From Carettochelys insculpta (lineage: Eukaryota > Chordata > Testudines > Carettochelyidae), in the NCBI RefSeq assembly GCF_033958435.1, contig NC_134137.1:253254501-253318500 (forward strand): a stretch of 64,000 nt of DNA, written 5' to 3'. Numbering within the stretch: the stretch's first letter is position 1; each line of letters begins with the position of its first letter. Position numbers and translations under genes: made by a program. The notes below the pieces were generated by a model. It ran no database searches, was not told the origin of the DNA, and saw only the letters and a list, made by a program, of their open reading frames with translations. Positions 11,304 to 22,642 of the stretch are shown one piece after another.

Positions 11304-12029
11304 ATTTTGAGAAAGTAGCTTACATGTTATAAAAAGTGACTAAAGTGGCCTGCCAGAGGAGAATAATGACAAAGCTTAACTACTTTAAGTCATATGTGCT
11401 GTTGTGGGATAGATATATTTCTAAAAATAAAGGATGTCATCTTTGATCAGGAAGCTGGGTGAGGAGGTTGGTCACTGGTGGCATTCTGAGTCAACATGGC
11501 TTCTGCTGCCAGTACCGTTAGATAATCAGGACTAGAGGGAAGGCATAAAATCTCTATATACTAGGGCACTGGAAAAATTACAAGGTTTGAGGATTATGTA
11601 AAATATTCTTGATCTCCAGCTCTTTCACTTATTTATTCTCCCGTAGGGTACTTCTGGATGCTTAGAAGTCTTGTCAATGTCAAATCATTGGTTCAGGGAC
11701 TTTGCAGCACACAGATATTATGAGTATTTGTGAGCTATTAATATCTAGATGAGAATCAGGTGGCCGTGAGATGGTAGCACCATTCTTCTAAGGCAGCTGT
11801 GATGGTGAATAATACTTTATTGCAGATCTCTTAAATCTGCTCCGTGTGTTAGTTTATTGGCATAAAATGCACGTGGATTAAACAGATTTCAGGGCCCATG
11901 CTGCTGTGACAGTAGACTTCCGATAGCCGCATTGGACTAATTTGCCTCTACCATAAAAAGAGTTTTGCTGCATCTGAATGCACTAGAAAGGAACTGAAAT
12001 AAACTGAGTTTCTCAAGTCAAGGCAAACT

Positions 12030-12961
12030 GAACATTTTCCCAGAGTTGTACAGTCATAGGGAACACCAGTCTTACAAAATCATTAAGGAAACATCAGTAA
12101 ATATTTGCAAAGCCAAGGAAATGTTGAACTTCATGGATAGTTCTTGGGGTTGCTCACTTCATGGTTGCAAATATTTTTGTAGGTTCCATACTGATTCCAA
12201 AACTTAGGAAAAAACTTAGAAATTCCATGGCAGATTGGACAAATCTGTATTTGTCTCATTCTGTGTATAAACTATATCCCCAGAGATATCCCAGACAGAG
12301 GTGAATATGTTTTTCCAATGAGATAAAATGGATTTTCCAATTAGATAAGAATAACATATAGGCATAGCTTGACTTCTGTACTGGGAGGGGGAAGAGTTGC
12401 AGTCAGGCCACACATAGGAGAGGGGAAGTTCGGTCCCTGTAGTTTGTGGGGACAATGCCACAATCCACCCTTTAGCTCTGAATTATTGCCATAAAATAAC
12501 TTCCTGTTAGATCACCCACAAATTGATCTAAAATGTTTCTAAAAATGTCATTACTAAAAGGCTATAAAAGGGACTGGGTAATCCAAAAGATCAAAAGACA
12601 TCACCAGTGTTCAAAATGGTGACCAAAAGACCAGATCGTCATCTTACATTCATTATCCTCATGAATTATAAAACCTGTGAAGATTAGACTTGATGAACAC
12701 CCTCACAGAAGACAGTCTGCCAAGTAACATGTTGATCAAGGCCAAAGGTTATCTACTGTTAATGGTGATTCTATTCAAAGCATGATAATTGATGCATAAA
12801 CATAGTGAGCCATCCTCCTGACAAACAATATTGTGGTATCTGCTGGTGAGGTCAACAGACGGTTTGCATGTTTTGTAGGTTTTCCTGAAGAGCCTTAAGC
12901 TATGGTTCCAGATCGGTATAGATTTGTCAAATGAGATATTAGTTTCAGCTTGGAGATCCAT
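12030..12961 (-). pseudogene. Gypsy reverse transcriptase remnant
   Basis: The 12749-12961 portion contains CQEDGSLCLCINYHALN followed by RITINSR, which corresponds to RT block KKDGSLR.C.DYR.LN..T. Near 12110-12060, in another frame, EVQHFLGFANIY matches the RT-RNase H connection (family: VR.FLGF.NFYRRFI). Between them the palm region, where the YxDD box belongs, is shifted and I could not read it cleanly. The enzyme copied element RNA to DNA; this copy has many stops and is dead. Confidence 0.8.
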
Positions 12962-13168
12962 GGAACAATCCTAAGACCAATGAGAGGACAAGAGTGTCCA
13001 CATTCCTTTTATGGAGTATGTTGTCTAAACTTCAATATTTTGCTGGGACTACTGGGACTTGGTTGGGATCTTGCCCTAACTATTCCAGAGACATGGTTAT
13101 ATAACTCATGATGTCAATGGTAACTTGAACTGAAATGCATCACTTGCACTCCCCACAAAGTATGTTGT

Positions 13169-13426
13169 TCATGCAGTGTCAGCCAAGTAACAACAACTGG
13201 AAAAAAATGTGGTGACTTGTGAACGTTGAACTAGAGGACTTCGTAGTGATCCTGACTTCAAGAGGGGCAGTCTCATTAATAACCAGGCCTGAAGAAAACA
13301 GTTTGCCATCAATGGACGCAACATAATTGGGAGTGGTTTTGCCCAAACCATGCCCATGTAAGTTTTAGCAAATTTTCTGTCCAAGAAATCAGTGGAAGCA
13401 CCCAAGTCAACAAATGGATGTTGCAT
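13169..13426 (-). pseudogene. Gypsy aspartic protease remnant
   Basis: The minus-strand frame starts MQHPFVDLGASTDFLDRKFA. VDLGAS corresponds to the retropepsin active-site motif (V-D-S-G-A), here with Leu replacing Ser, and F-(I/L)-D follows as in gypsy proteases. It lies just upstream of the RT remnant in the same orientation, as expected for PR in pol. No downstream second protease motif could be confirmed. Confidence 0.72.
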
Positions 13427-13609
13427 CAGGTATGGCAGGTCGTAAAGTCCAAGTGAAATGCATCCAGAGCTACCGAAGGGTGCTAGATGCTGATTTAGAG
13501 TGAATCATTTAGAGGGGCAGCTGTCACAAGGTGGTTGTCATTTGAAGATCTCAGAGAGCTTTGGAAACATTAATAAATCAGCAAAGGGAAATCCCTTTCA
13601 GGTACAGAG

Positions 13610-13712
13610 GTATCCTCATAGCCATTTTGCTATGGGGTAAAATGAGGCACTCCAACAAAATGAGTGACTTGTCCTAGGTCACTCAGTGCACTGGTGCTAT
13701 TACCAGGAATAG
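13610..13712 (+). repeat. Old MIR-like SINE fragment
   Basis: GGGGTAAAATGAGGCACTCC, then GTGACTTGTCCTAGGTCACT, then CCAGGAATAG, follows the order of the CORE-SINE/MIR core (GGGGAAACTGAGGCAC, GTGACTTGCCCAAGGTCACAC, CCAGGA). Heavily diverged. Confidence 0.55.
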
Positions 13713-16350
13713 TTATGGCTACTTCCTCACTCTAACTACAAGACCACACACCATCTTCTTCTTCTGTTTTTTGCTTCTGCAAAGTGCTGAGCGTTCTTGC
13801 CCCTGATCCAAGAAAGCACCTAAGCATATGCTTAGCTTTAAGCATGAGAGAGCTCAGCATTTTGCAAGACAGGATACTTGGTGCACATAGATAAAGATGG
13901 ATAAACAAAAGGTGACTGACGCGTAGAATGGGCAAAAGAGCCTAAGGAATTTCTCTGAAAGAAAAACAACATTTTTAAATGATAACAAAGAGAAAAGAAT
14001 CTTCTCATGGGGGTGGGGGGAAACCTGGCAAAATTATCTTTTTTTAATCTGTGAATGCATACGTACAGGCTGAAAGTTTGTATGGTAAGTGTCATCTTAG
14101 AGGAAGTGTTTACAAGCCAAGACAACCCTGTGAAAACAGGGTTTATAATGGGAAGTGTTAACACAGCCTCAGCTATGGTGGTGTGAATGTTGCCATTATT
14201 TCCAGAGTCCCATACTAATCTCATCAAACCACTGTTAGCTTCAAGGGTATTCTATCATAGATGGGAAGAAATTCTTACCCTAGAAACCTTGGCTTCACAA
14301 AAACAATGTAATTCAAAGTATGATAATTCTTTTATAGCTATACAATGGCTGACAATACTTCAAAGGTAAACAGAGCCAAGAGTGGATTGAGGCTATAGTT
14401 TAGAAGAGAGGTGGGAGACATTTCTGTGGAAGCACACTAACCTTTTTGACGTTGTTTTTTATGTGTAGTACATTATGTTTTCTTTCTGTTTTTCCTATAG
14501 CATTAAAACAAAAATTAGTGAGCAAGAAAATTTAAAGGAAAAACCATAAAAATATTTGGATAACAGAGATTTATTAACCACCAACTTTTCTGAATTCAAT
14601 TTGTTATTACAATATTATTATTTTTATTAGGGTAGTGCTCAAGATACGCCACGCAGTTTCTGAACGTGGGGAAAGATACAGGTCCCTGTCCTAAAAAATG
14701 TGCATTCAAAAACACAATGGGAGTTGAGGGCAATCAACATCTCCCAGGAAGCACTCAGTGCCTTTACAAGTTCTTAGGCAGCAATGCCTGTGTTCACCTT
14801 TGAGTTGCACAAGTGAACACAATTAGTTTAGTAACTGAACCTAGCCATTGTTTGCATTCAGCTGTGTCCATCATGGAAAAAAAAAAACACGTTCCATTTC
14901 CCAAATGGCTTTGTGCCGTATGTTTGGGATCCTTGTTTGTTCCATGCCACTGAGAGATGGAATGTGCTCCCATAGAGAGAAATCTCAAGACCCAGGCATA
15001 TCTGAGGGCTATGTGTGGATATAATTAAAGTCGCTCACCAGCATCTTGAGGTATATTCAACTAAGGATCCCCTCACCACCTTCTTCCCTCAGTATCAGCA
15101 GACTGAGGTCTTCAGTTGCTGCCATTTCCAATCTGCTTACTATTTGCTTACTTCGTTCCTCATTGTGTAGAGCAGAGGGTGGGGCAGTGTCCAGGCAACA
15201 GGAGAAGTCAACCGCATCAACTAAGGTATCAGAGTCTCCATCATGCAAACTCTCATCAGGAAGGTAGAGAGGGAACACGTTCTCCCGTGTATAGTGCTAT
15301 TTACATTTGTTTAAAGCTTTGTTTGAGAAAGAGAAGGCTAGGCAGAAAGGAGTGGTCTCATCCCTGTTCATGGTGAATAGTGCATTTCTCTGGAAGTAGT
15401 AACTCCATTGGAGTCACTCATAGGAAAGTACCATTCCAAATAAAAAAGGTGATCAGAACTGGGACCAGAGAAAGGAATGCATGATAGGGGGATGGAGCTG
15501 TGTGAGCAGGCATTTTCAAATTAATCCAAAAATTCTGATTCATCTGACTGTGTGAATATAATGCACAAAGCCAAATCCAGAGGGATGATTTTTCTTTCTG
15601 TATACAGAGACATCTGATAGCTCTATGCAGATGGGGAGTTTTCGTTTCAAGAGACATTTTTCTGCTTCTGAAATGAGGAAAGAAAGAAAACACCCTGGTA
15701 ATGCACTTTGGCTCCATCAACAAACTGTCACATGCTCTCCAACTCTCTAACAGCACCTGAAGGATATAGTGGGAACAGGGCTGCTGCTCAGAGCTGATTA
15801 TCTTCAGCGCCCAACCAACAGCTGATAGTGATGCAATTCAAGCCACACTTGGAGGCATGCTTTTAGCATTTTTTTCAGAATGGTACACAAGGATTTCAGT
15901 GGAAAATTCCCCTCATTAATAGAAGTTGTGAGGCTAAATCCCCATATTCCATGCTGAAAACATAGCCTTACATTTCCCCCTGCTACCATTTCTGATCTAT
16001 AGTGACAGATCTTTCATCATGAATAACATTATGTCAGGCTGTCCACTGATTCCTGAAACTGTCAACAATGCTTAGAGTCAAGTCCTCCTAACTTTTTAAA
16101 ACTTAATCATCTTCAGTCTGGATGCATAAAAGTTGAATGCGACACAAGATGTGCAGATTTGCAGCCAGTTTTATTGACTGGCTGGCCACATGTAGCTGCT
16201 GAAGGAGTTACACAGTGCAAAGCACTCCCTATAGCAAGACTATCCTTAAAAGCTGAAATACACCTGATGTGGCAGGAAGAGTCAGAAATAATGTAAAACT
16301 GTGTCTATTGTATAAGACTAACACAGCGAAGGCTTAGAGCATGTGGTAAG
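13713..16350. other. No gene recognised
   Basis: Mixed AT-rich DNA with several short chance frames. The stretch at about 14625-14730 resembles old amniote repeats (TAGTGCTCAAGATACGCCA then CAGGTCCCTGTCC), and 15396-15420 has a TCCATTGGAGTCACTCAT motif of similar type. Otherwise nothing is recognised. Confidence 0.4.
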
Positions 16351-16358
16351 TAAGAGCA

Positions 16359-17088
16359 CAGTAACCCCTGTATGCGCAATTTTGATTTGCACTTATCTCA
16401 CATTAACGTGAGTTACGTGCAAATCGAAAGAACTCCCACCCCCCAGCTGGGGGAAGCAGAGGGGAAGCCCCACTGCGGTGGCTGTCTGCACACCAGGCTT
16501 CCCCAGCTGGAGTCCGGTGAGCAGACAGCCGCTGCAGTGGGGCTTCTCCCCTGCTTCCCCCAGCTGGGGAGAAGCTGAACTGCCCACCAGGCTCCCTCAG
16601 CTGGGAGAAGCCATGACAACACATCTGTCTGGCTGCCCAGCTCCCGCAGCTGGGGGAGCCTGGTGGGTAGAGAGCTGCTGCAGCACAGTTTCTCCCAGCC
16701 AGGTGAGCCAGAGGAGGTGGGGGGCAGGCAGCCGCAGTGGTGCAGCTTCTCAGCTTTCCCCAACTGGGGGGACTGGGGAGAAGCTGAGCCTGGCTCTTGC
16801 CAGTGGCAGGGAGCTGGAAGCCAGGCTGACACTTGGTTCCCAGCCCACCCCCACACCGCTTGTGGGACCCAGGAAACTGCCCAGCACATGGCTGGTCAGT
16901 TTCCCAGGTCCTGCTAGTGGCAGGGAGATGGGAACCAGGCTGCCACTTGCTTCCCACTCCCCACCAGTCTGGGAGATGGGAAACTAACCAGCTGTTGCCT
17001 GGTTCCCATCTCGCTCAACTTGCATGAAATTTGAGTTACACAGGGGTTGTGAGGAACACAACCCCCCGCATAACTCAGGGGTCTATTG
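16359..17088. mobile_element. Tigger-like (Tc1/mariner) non-autonomous element
   Basis: The left end CAGTAACCCCTGTATGCGCA and the right end, read on the other strand as CAATAGACCCCTGAGTTATG, form diverged inverted repeats of the Tigger type. The right flank is TA (17089-17090) and the left flank CA, a likely decayed TA. The subterminal motif TTTTGATTTGCAC also appears in the element at 59523-59740. The 500-bp interior is GC-rich with repeated CAGCTGGGG/CCCCAGCTG motifs on both strands, which produces several long but meaningless open frames. Confidence 0.7.
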
Positions 17089-17090
17089 TA

Positions 17091-17940
17091 CCACAGTTTA
17101 GGGAACTCTACAATATTACACAGAGGCATTCTTAACAAAAGCACAGATAAAAACAATGTTGTTTAGTCTATGTGTCCACACTTTCTTGTCTTTCCATCAA
17201 ACTGGTAACATTACTGCTCAAGGCTGGTAGATCTTTGGTCATCTCCCTGCCCTGGCCACATTTCCTTTTTATTTATTTATTGCAATTATTAGTGACTTCA
17301 GTGCAAGGCAAAGTTCCTCACTGAGAGCCTGAAGAAAGAAATGCTCAGTCTATGCACATTTCAGGTCCAGTGGAGGTACTAGTAGAAAGTAGTTCAACAA
17401 ATTACCTACTTAAAGCGATATGACTGCATTGAAAGAGCCTTATTTTTTAAAGAAAAAAAAACATGTTTGAGGTGGAATTTTTTCAACATTATATATGCCT
17501 TGAATACATTCATTTTTGAATTCCTTTAAGATGTTTTAGGATAGTTTTTCTGCTCCTCTGTTGTTGCTTGCAAGGATTTTCACCGGCATAAGGTTAAATA
17601 GATGCTGAGGTGTTTGCAGGTACAGGGCTTATAAGGGAAGACTGACATGACACTCTTTCTGCACAAATAGCTGACATATGCTCCAGTTAAACAAAATATT
17701 CTGCTAAGGCCCATCAGCTATATTCATCTTATGCAACCTACAGCAGGTGCAGTAATTTGAGACAGAAAAATCATCTTCAATTGGCTCTTTACACAGACTC
17801 TGTAGGTGTAACTACTTTCGGAAAGGACAGAAATACAGCACTGAAATATTCATTGGGAAACACTCCATTTGCTACTACTTCTTAAAAAAATGGGGTGTGC
17901 TTCCCTGCAAATGAAGCCTCCACTCCTCCACTACCTCACA
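17091..17940. other. No gene recognised
   Basis: AT-rich sequence with short homopolymer runs; no recognisable repeat or frame. Confidence 0.4.
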
Positions 17941-17941
17941 A

Positions 17942-17948
17942 AGAGGGG

Positions 17949-17995
<47 letters not shown>

Positions 17996-18028
17996 TTTGC
18001 ACGCACACACACACACACACACACACAC
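17942..18028. repeat. Compound (AG)n - (AC)n microsatellite
   Basis: About 40 bases of AG repeats, a 17-base spacer, then about 26 bases of AC repeats. Confidence 0.97.
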
Positions 18029-18410
18029 TAGGCTAATTCTGCTCAAGCCAGAGGTGTAATACTGACTAGCTAATGGGAAAACCTGAAAGCCTTTTGAGGT
18101 TCAGCCACCATTGTGTTTCAAATACCACAATATTTGGGGGTTTTCTCACAGTTACAGCTCATGGAATCCAGGGATCATGGCTTGCATTAAAAAACAACTC
18201 CACAACAATAAAGTTTGTAGCAGCTGTGGTTAAAAAAACTGCGCAAGTGTAGGGATTTGAGCATCCTACCCTCCTGCCAGATTCAGAAACAAGATGACAT
18301 AGAAAAAGAATGAAAACGCCAAGATTTTTAAGCCAAAAACATTATTTTGGTGGGGGGGACCTGCTCTATGATTTTTGAAGGGCAGGAATCGACATACCAG
18401 CTTTCGACAA
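18029..18410. other. No gene recognised
   Basis: Unremarkable flank of the Harbinger element. The true left end of that element could lie in this interval. Confidence 0.35.
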
Positions 18411-18912
18411 GGTACGACCACACAGCAAAGGTGGATCACAGGTCCGACCCACTCTTTTGATGACCTATCTCGTTTTTTTGAAAGGGAGCGGCCACACACG
18501 TCCAAGTGCTTTTTCAAAAGAAGGGAGGCGGAGATGCCGTGGACGGGGTCGCATGGCTGCCAAGGTCTTCTGGGTCCCGCAGCTAGCCGCCGCCTTAGAG
18601 GACCCCCCTCCAGCTTCCCCACCCTGCATGAGCCAAAGCCCACCAAGCTGCCTGCAGCACTGCAGACCCCAGGGCAGCAGCACCCTGGCCAAAGACACCC
18701 TGCTCCTGGCACTGGATGCAGACATTGTGGACACCATTGCTCACCTTGTCTGAACGGTCACCGTGGCCACCCCCCTCCTTCTTGGGAGACAGAACGGCCC
18801 CCCCAAAGGGCATGGATCCCCCCAGCCCACACCCCACCCATCAGCAGCCTGGCACCCGTGGACAGAGCCCAGCAGCACAGACTGGTGGGAGCAAGTGGTG
18901 CTGGGGCAATAG

Positions 18913-19919
18913 GACGATGCCACATGGCTGCAGAACTTCCGCATGAGCTGAGACACCCTTCACAAGCTATGCCACTGGCTGGGATCTGCACTGACGCACC
19001 AGGACACCACCACGTGGCCCGCATTCCCCCTTGAGAAGCGGGTTGAGATCGTGATATGAAAATGGTCAGAGTGATGCTCATGGAGGTAAGCGGGACTCTG
19101 GGCACATACCCAGCATGGGAGGGGGGGGCATGGGCACAGGGCCCTCCGGGGGCTGCTGGCTGGGAGGGGAATGAGGGGACGCTGGCCAGGAGGGGGGCGG
19201 GAGGGGACACTGGCTGGGAACAACCAGCCACACCCTCATGAGAGCACATGGCTTCACTCCCATGCAGGTTGTCTACGCCATAAACACGATGCTCCTGCAT
19301 TGGGTCGTCTATGTTGGAGACCTGGATGCCATCGTCGGGGATTTCTCCTCACTGGGGTTCCCAAACTGCTTTGGTGCTCTTGATGGGACGTACATCCCCA
19401 TCTGCACCCTGCCACATAGCACTGGGCACTATGTCAACCGGAAGGGCTACCACTCGGTGGTTCTCCAGGTCCTGGTGGACCACAAAGGCCGGTTCATGGA
19501 CATCTACATGGGCTGGTCGGGGTGAACCCATGACGCCAGTGTCTTCTGCAATTCCAGCCTGTGCCAGCATATGGGGGCTAGCACCTTCATCCCCCAGCGG
19601 GTACACCACCATGCCACTGTGCATGGCTGTGGATGCGGCATACTGCCTACTGTCATGGCTGATGCGTCCCTATACTGGCTACCTCGACCCCAGCCAGGAA
19701 GCCTTCAACAACTGCCTCAACCAGGCCCAGCATGTGACTGAGCGGGCCTTTCAGTGCCTCAAGGGGCAGTGGTGTTGCCTCCTCGCCTGCCTCAAGGTTG
19801 GGGTGCGCAACGTCCCACAAGTGGTGGCTTCCTGCTGCGCCCTCCACAATATTGTGGAGGGCAGGGGTGATGGCTACATCCAGGGGTGGGCTGCTGAGGC
19901 CACCGTGGGGTTTGAATAG
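18913..19919 (+). pseudogene. Harbinger DDE transposase (HARBI1-like) with one intron
   Basis: HARBI1-type transposase, the nuclease that cuts and rejoins element ends. Exon 1 (18913-19085) reads WLQNFRMS then a stop, DTLHKLCHWLGSAL, and EKRVEIVI. It has two stops, and the segment that should hold the helix-turn-helix is apparently deleted with a frameshift. A GT-AG intron (19086-19267, 182 bp: GAG|GTAAGC ... ATGCAG|GTT) joins LME to VVYAIN in frame. Exon 2 carries FPNCFGALDGTYIPI (first Asp), NRKGYHSVVLQ and GWSG followed by TGA where related proteins have Arg, a likely CpG decay. After a shift near 19600 come DAAYCLL (second Asp) and ERAFQCLKGQW (catalytic Glu), ending CCALHNIVEG at a normal C-terminus. 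All three catalytic residues survive, but in different frames. Confidence 0.9.
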
Positions 19920-20138
19920 CCAGCTGCTGTCACCAGTCAAACCGTGATGGGGTCCGGATCTGGGAGGCCCTCTGGGTGGGCCTTGCCCCAGGCCACCCCT
20001 GGGCCGCACTGACCCCTGCCACCGATTCCCACCCCTCACCAACCCCCCACGCGTTCACCCCCCACCATATGCACTACCACCACCACTGCACTCGTGCCTC
20101 CCCCCCAACGGGACCAGGGGACATGGGCATTGGTGTGC

Positions 20139-20164
20139 ATTAAACCTTTATCAATTTAAATAAA
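20139..20164 (+). promoter_or_regulatory. Likely polyadenylation signals of the Harbinger transposase gene
   Basis: ATTAAA at 20139-20144 and AATAAA at 20159-20164, 220-240 bases after the transposase stop codon and before the convergent gene ends. Confidence 0.5.
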
Positions 20165-20469
20165 AAACCAGTACCTATGCAAACATTGAACTATTTACAA
20201 TGGGAGTGTGGGCTAGCCATGTACATTGTGGGGCGGGGAGAGGACTGAAATGGGAGGGTCACTCAGGCATGGGGGTTTCAGGCAGAGAGACCCTCTGACC
20301 CCAGGATCCCCTTTCCTCTCAGGAGCAAGCTCCACAGAGGGGCTGGGATGGGGCAGGGAGCACCAGAAGGTAGGGACATTGCAGGACAGCAGCGGGGGCA
20401 TCAGTGTGCGGTTGGGTGGGGGCCTCTGTGGGGGGTGTGAGGTGGGCAGAGGCCCCTGCAGGGGGGCCT

Positions 20470-21786
20470 CTAGGAAGGGGGTGTCTGCAGGGGGGTCAGG
20501 GGCATGGCCAGATGGAGGGGTGCATTGCCCACATGTTCCTTCAGGGTCCCATGGATGCCCTCCAGACAGGACATGAGCTGGTCCCACACTTCCCTCTGCT
20601 ATGCCACGTCGGCTTCCTCCAGCCGGAGGCACTGCTCCATCAGCTCTGCCTGGCAGAGGTTAGCAGGGTCTTCCCTCATGTGCCACTGCGACCTCCAGCT
20701 ACACGCCCAGCCCACTGTTGCTACTGGAGGCGCCTGGCCCCTGTCTGATGTCTCCGGGGGGCTCTCGGGGAACACCAAGGCTGATGGGCTGTGTGGGCCC
20801 TCGCTTGCTGCACCTGGAAGGGGAGACAGATGGCATGTCACTCCCCGAGCAGGACCCCATCCCCCTGTCTCCCCCACCCCAGGACTCTATGCCTCCTGGA
20901 ACCCAGCCCCCCATCCTCCCAGGACTCTGTCCCCCCTGGGGCCCCACCTTCCCTGTCCTCCCTGGGGCCCAGCCATGGTGGGCATGGCATCTATGCGGCA
21001 TCAGGTGCGCATAAGGCTTCCCCACCAGGTGGGACCATCCCAGGGTGCGGGCCGGCCTGTGGGCATACCACTGGGCATCTGCATGCCCCGAGCTGTCCAT
21101 GGATCTGGATGCTGGGTGGCACAGGCAGGCACCAGGGGCATGTTTTGGACTGCAGCCAGCTGGGGTGCCTGGCCCTGGGCCTCCGTGCCCGTGCCCGGTG
21201 CACTGGCAGCTGTGCCGCACCCGCCCCGCCAGCTGAGTGCCCACTCCACCATGCACTTACTAGGGGGTCCCACGATGATCTCCAGTGATGCCTGGCTCCC
21301 TATAGCCTGGCTGAATGACCGCGAGGGGACGTCTATGATGAGGTCACCCTCCTTGCTGGACCAGTCCTGGGTGGTGTCTGCCCCCTGGCTCTGGCTGGCT
21401 GGTCCTGGCTCCTCCACCCCCTCCAGATCAGGCTGGTCCATTGGGGTACCCAGGACCACTGTGGGTGGGGAGCCGTCCTGGGGCCCCAAGATGGAGCAGA
21501 GCTCCCAGTAATAGGGGCAGGTGGTGGGACCTGCCCCTAGGTGCCCAGCCTCATCCCAAACCCAGGCATAGCCCTGCCAGAGTTCTTTAACTTTGCTCTG
21601 GACTTGCTCCAAGGTCTGCTCCGGGTGGCCATGGCTCGTCAGTCCCGGGTCCAGGCAGGCGAAAGCTGAAACATTCCTCCATTTGACCGCCATCTCCTGG
21701 AGGATCTCCTCTTCTTTCCAGAGACCCAGGAGATCTCTAAGTTCACAGTCCATCCAGGAGGGGGCCCTTTTCTTCTTCTCCAGAAT
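20470..21786 (-). pseudogene. Harbinger Myb/SANT-like accessory protein with one intron
   Basis: The second Harbinger gene, a trihelix-like Myb/SANT DNA-binding protein that in the family binds element ends and helps import the transposase. The conserved domain begins before the ATG at 21753: KKKRAPSWMDCELRDLL is continuous, so the true start probably lay upstream. The domain continues WKEEEILQEM, QSKVKELWQGYAW and CPYYWELCSILGP. A donor TA|GTAAGT (GT at 21260) and an acceptor CCAG (ending at 20814) bound a 447-bp intron; splicing is phase 1 and joins IVGPP-S to AASEGPHSP in frame. Exon 2 encodes a basic, leucine/glutamate-rich helical tail (AELMEQCLRLEEADVA), then an in-frame TAG, then WDQLMSCLEGIHGTLKEHVG to a stop at 20470. 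Only a few substitutions kill it. Confidence 0.85.
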
Positions 21787-22370
21787 GGGTTCCTGGGGTC
21801 CCTGTGAGGGCTCTGAGGGGGTACTCTGGGGTTTGGGAGGCTGTCAGTTCCATGCAGCTTTAAGAGCAGCCAGACGTGTGGGTCACAGAACTCCGCTCTG
21901 CAGGGCAGGACGTCTCCGTACTCCAGCTGGGCACAGCCATGGAGGTCTCCTCTGTCAAAAGAGCGGGGCGTGGAGCATCTACACATGCCTTCTTTCAATG
22001 TAGTTTTTCGATGGTGGGGCGCTCTTCCCACTCCAGGATCGGGGTCCGACTTTTGACATCTGGGCCGCGTCCCTCTGATTTCCAATTGAAAGAGCGCATG
22101 GCACATGTGGACACTCCCTCTGTTCTTTCGAAAGGGGGCCAGTCTTTTCAAAATAGTGTGCATGTATAGACACAGCCTATATGTTTTATGACACTATAGA
22201 GAACATATATGTTAATCATCTCAAAATTCAAAAGAGAAGAATTTCATTTGCATAGACAGCAGAGAGTTGATGCCATTGGCTCTTCAGCACCTAGGGAGGT
22301 GCCCTTATACCATGGATATATCCCTTACCGCTATATCTGGGTCCCTTTTACACTTCTGGAACATCACACA

Positions 22371-22642
22371 GGCCATGTCTACATTTGCCCCCTTCTTCAT
22401 ATGCAGCACTTCACTCGGCAAATTCTTCCCCGCAGCATCTTCAAAGTGGGCAGTAAAGGCACTTTGAATGCCCATAGCTACGCAGCATGCTGGCACTTCA
22501 AAGTTGGACACTTTGAAGTTTTCGCAGGGGCAGAATTTGCCTAATGAAGTGCTGCATATGCATCCCAGCACTTCATTAGTAATCTCCAATCACCCTGATT
22601 ACCAAGCCCCCTTCAAAGAAGGGGGCAAGTGTAGACATAGCC
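22371..22642. mobile_element. TCTACAC-type short element, family C
   Basis: Ends are GGCCATGTCTACATTTGCCC and GGGCAAGTGTAGACATAGCC. Flanks are ACA and CCA, an imperfect 3-bp duplication. The 272-bp interior contains inverted subterminal motifs (CCCCCTTCTT / GAAGGGGG; GCAGCACTTCA / TGAAGTGCTGCATATG). No coding sequence. It lies only 193 bp beyond the right end of the Harbinger element. Confidence 0.78.

Larger units (their letters stand above)
10130..13500 (-). mobile_element. Decayed Ty3/gypsy retrotransposon (chromovirus type)
   Basis: On the minus strand, remnants of a gypsy pol occur in the canonical order protease (about 13.43-13.17 kb), reverse transcriptase (12.96-12.2 kb), the RT-RNase H connection (about 12.1 kb), integrase (11.3-10.6 kb) and chromodomain (10.29-10.14 kb). 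RT preceding integrase fits Ty3/gypsy rather than copia, and the chromodomain marks the chromovirus lineage, whose integrase uses it to target chromatin. Every domain carries stops and frameshifts and no gag was recognised, so this is an old dead copy, interrupted at its 5' side near 13.5 kb. Confidence 0.85.
18411..22177. mobile_element. PIF/Harbinger transposon carrying both genes, decayed
   Basis: The element holds two convergent genes diagnostic of PIF/Harbinger: a DDE transposase on the plus strand (18913-19919) and a Myb/SANT-like DNA-binding protein on the minus strand (20470-21786). In active relatives both proteins are needed for transposition. The right end GTATAGACACAGCC matches the GTGTAGACACAGCC-type ends of the short TCTACAC elements. 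The left end is less sure: GGTACGACCACACAGC at 18411 is my best candidate. No matching trinucleotide duplication was found (CAA left, TAT right), so the left side may be eroded. TTCGAAAGGGGGCC and CTTTCAAT motifs near the right end and CTTTTTCAAAAGAAGG near the left suggest subterminal binding sites. Confidence 0.85.

Noticed and set aside
16403..16987. Open frames of 158-184 codons on both strands
   Set aside because: Products of the repetitive CAGCTGGGG interior of a Tigger-like element.
18375..19034. 219-codon frame over the Harbinger left part
   Set aside because: The family-specific reading (WLQNFRMS...) is in another frame; this one is an artefact.
20504..21511. 335-codon plus-strand frame
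   Set aside because: Antisense shadow of the Myb/SANT-like gene and its intron; no domain in this frame.
21639..22163. 174-codon minus-strand frame
   Set aside because: Overlaps the start of the Myb/SANT-like gene in a different frame and extends into the terminal inverted repeat.
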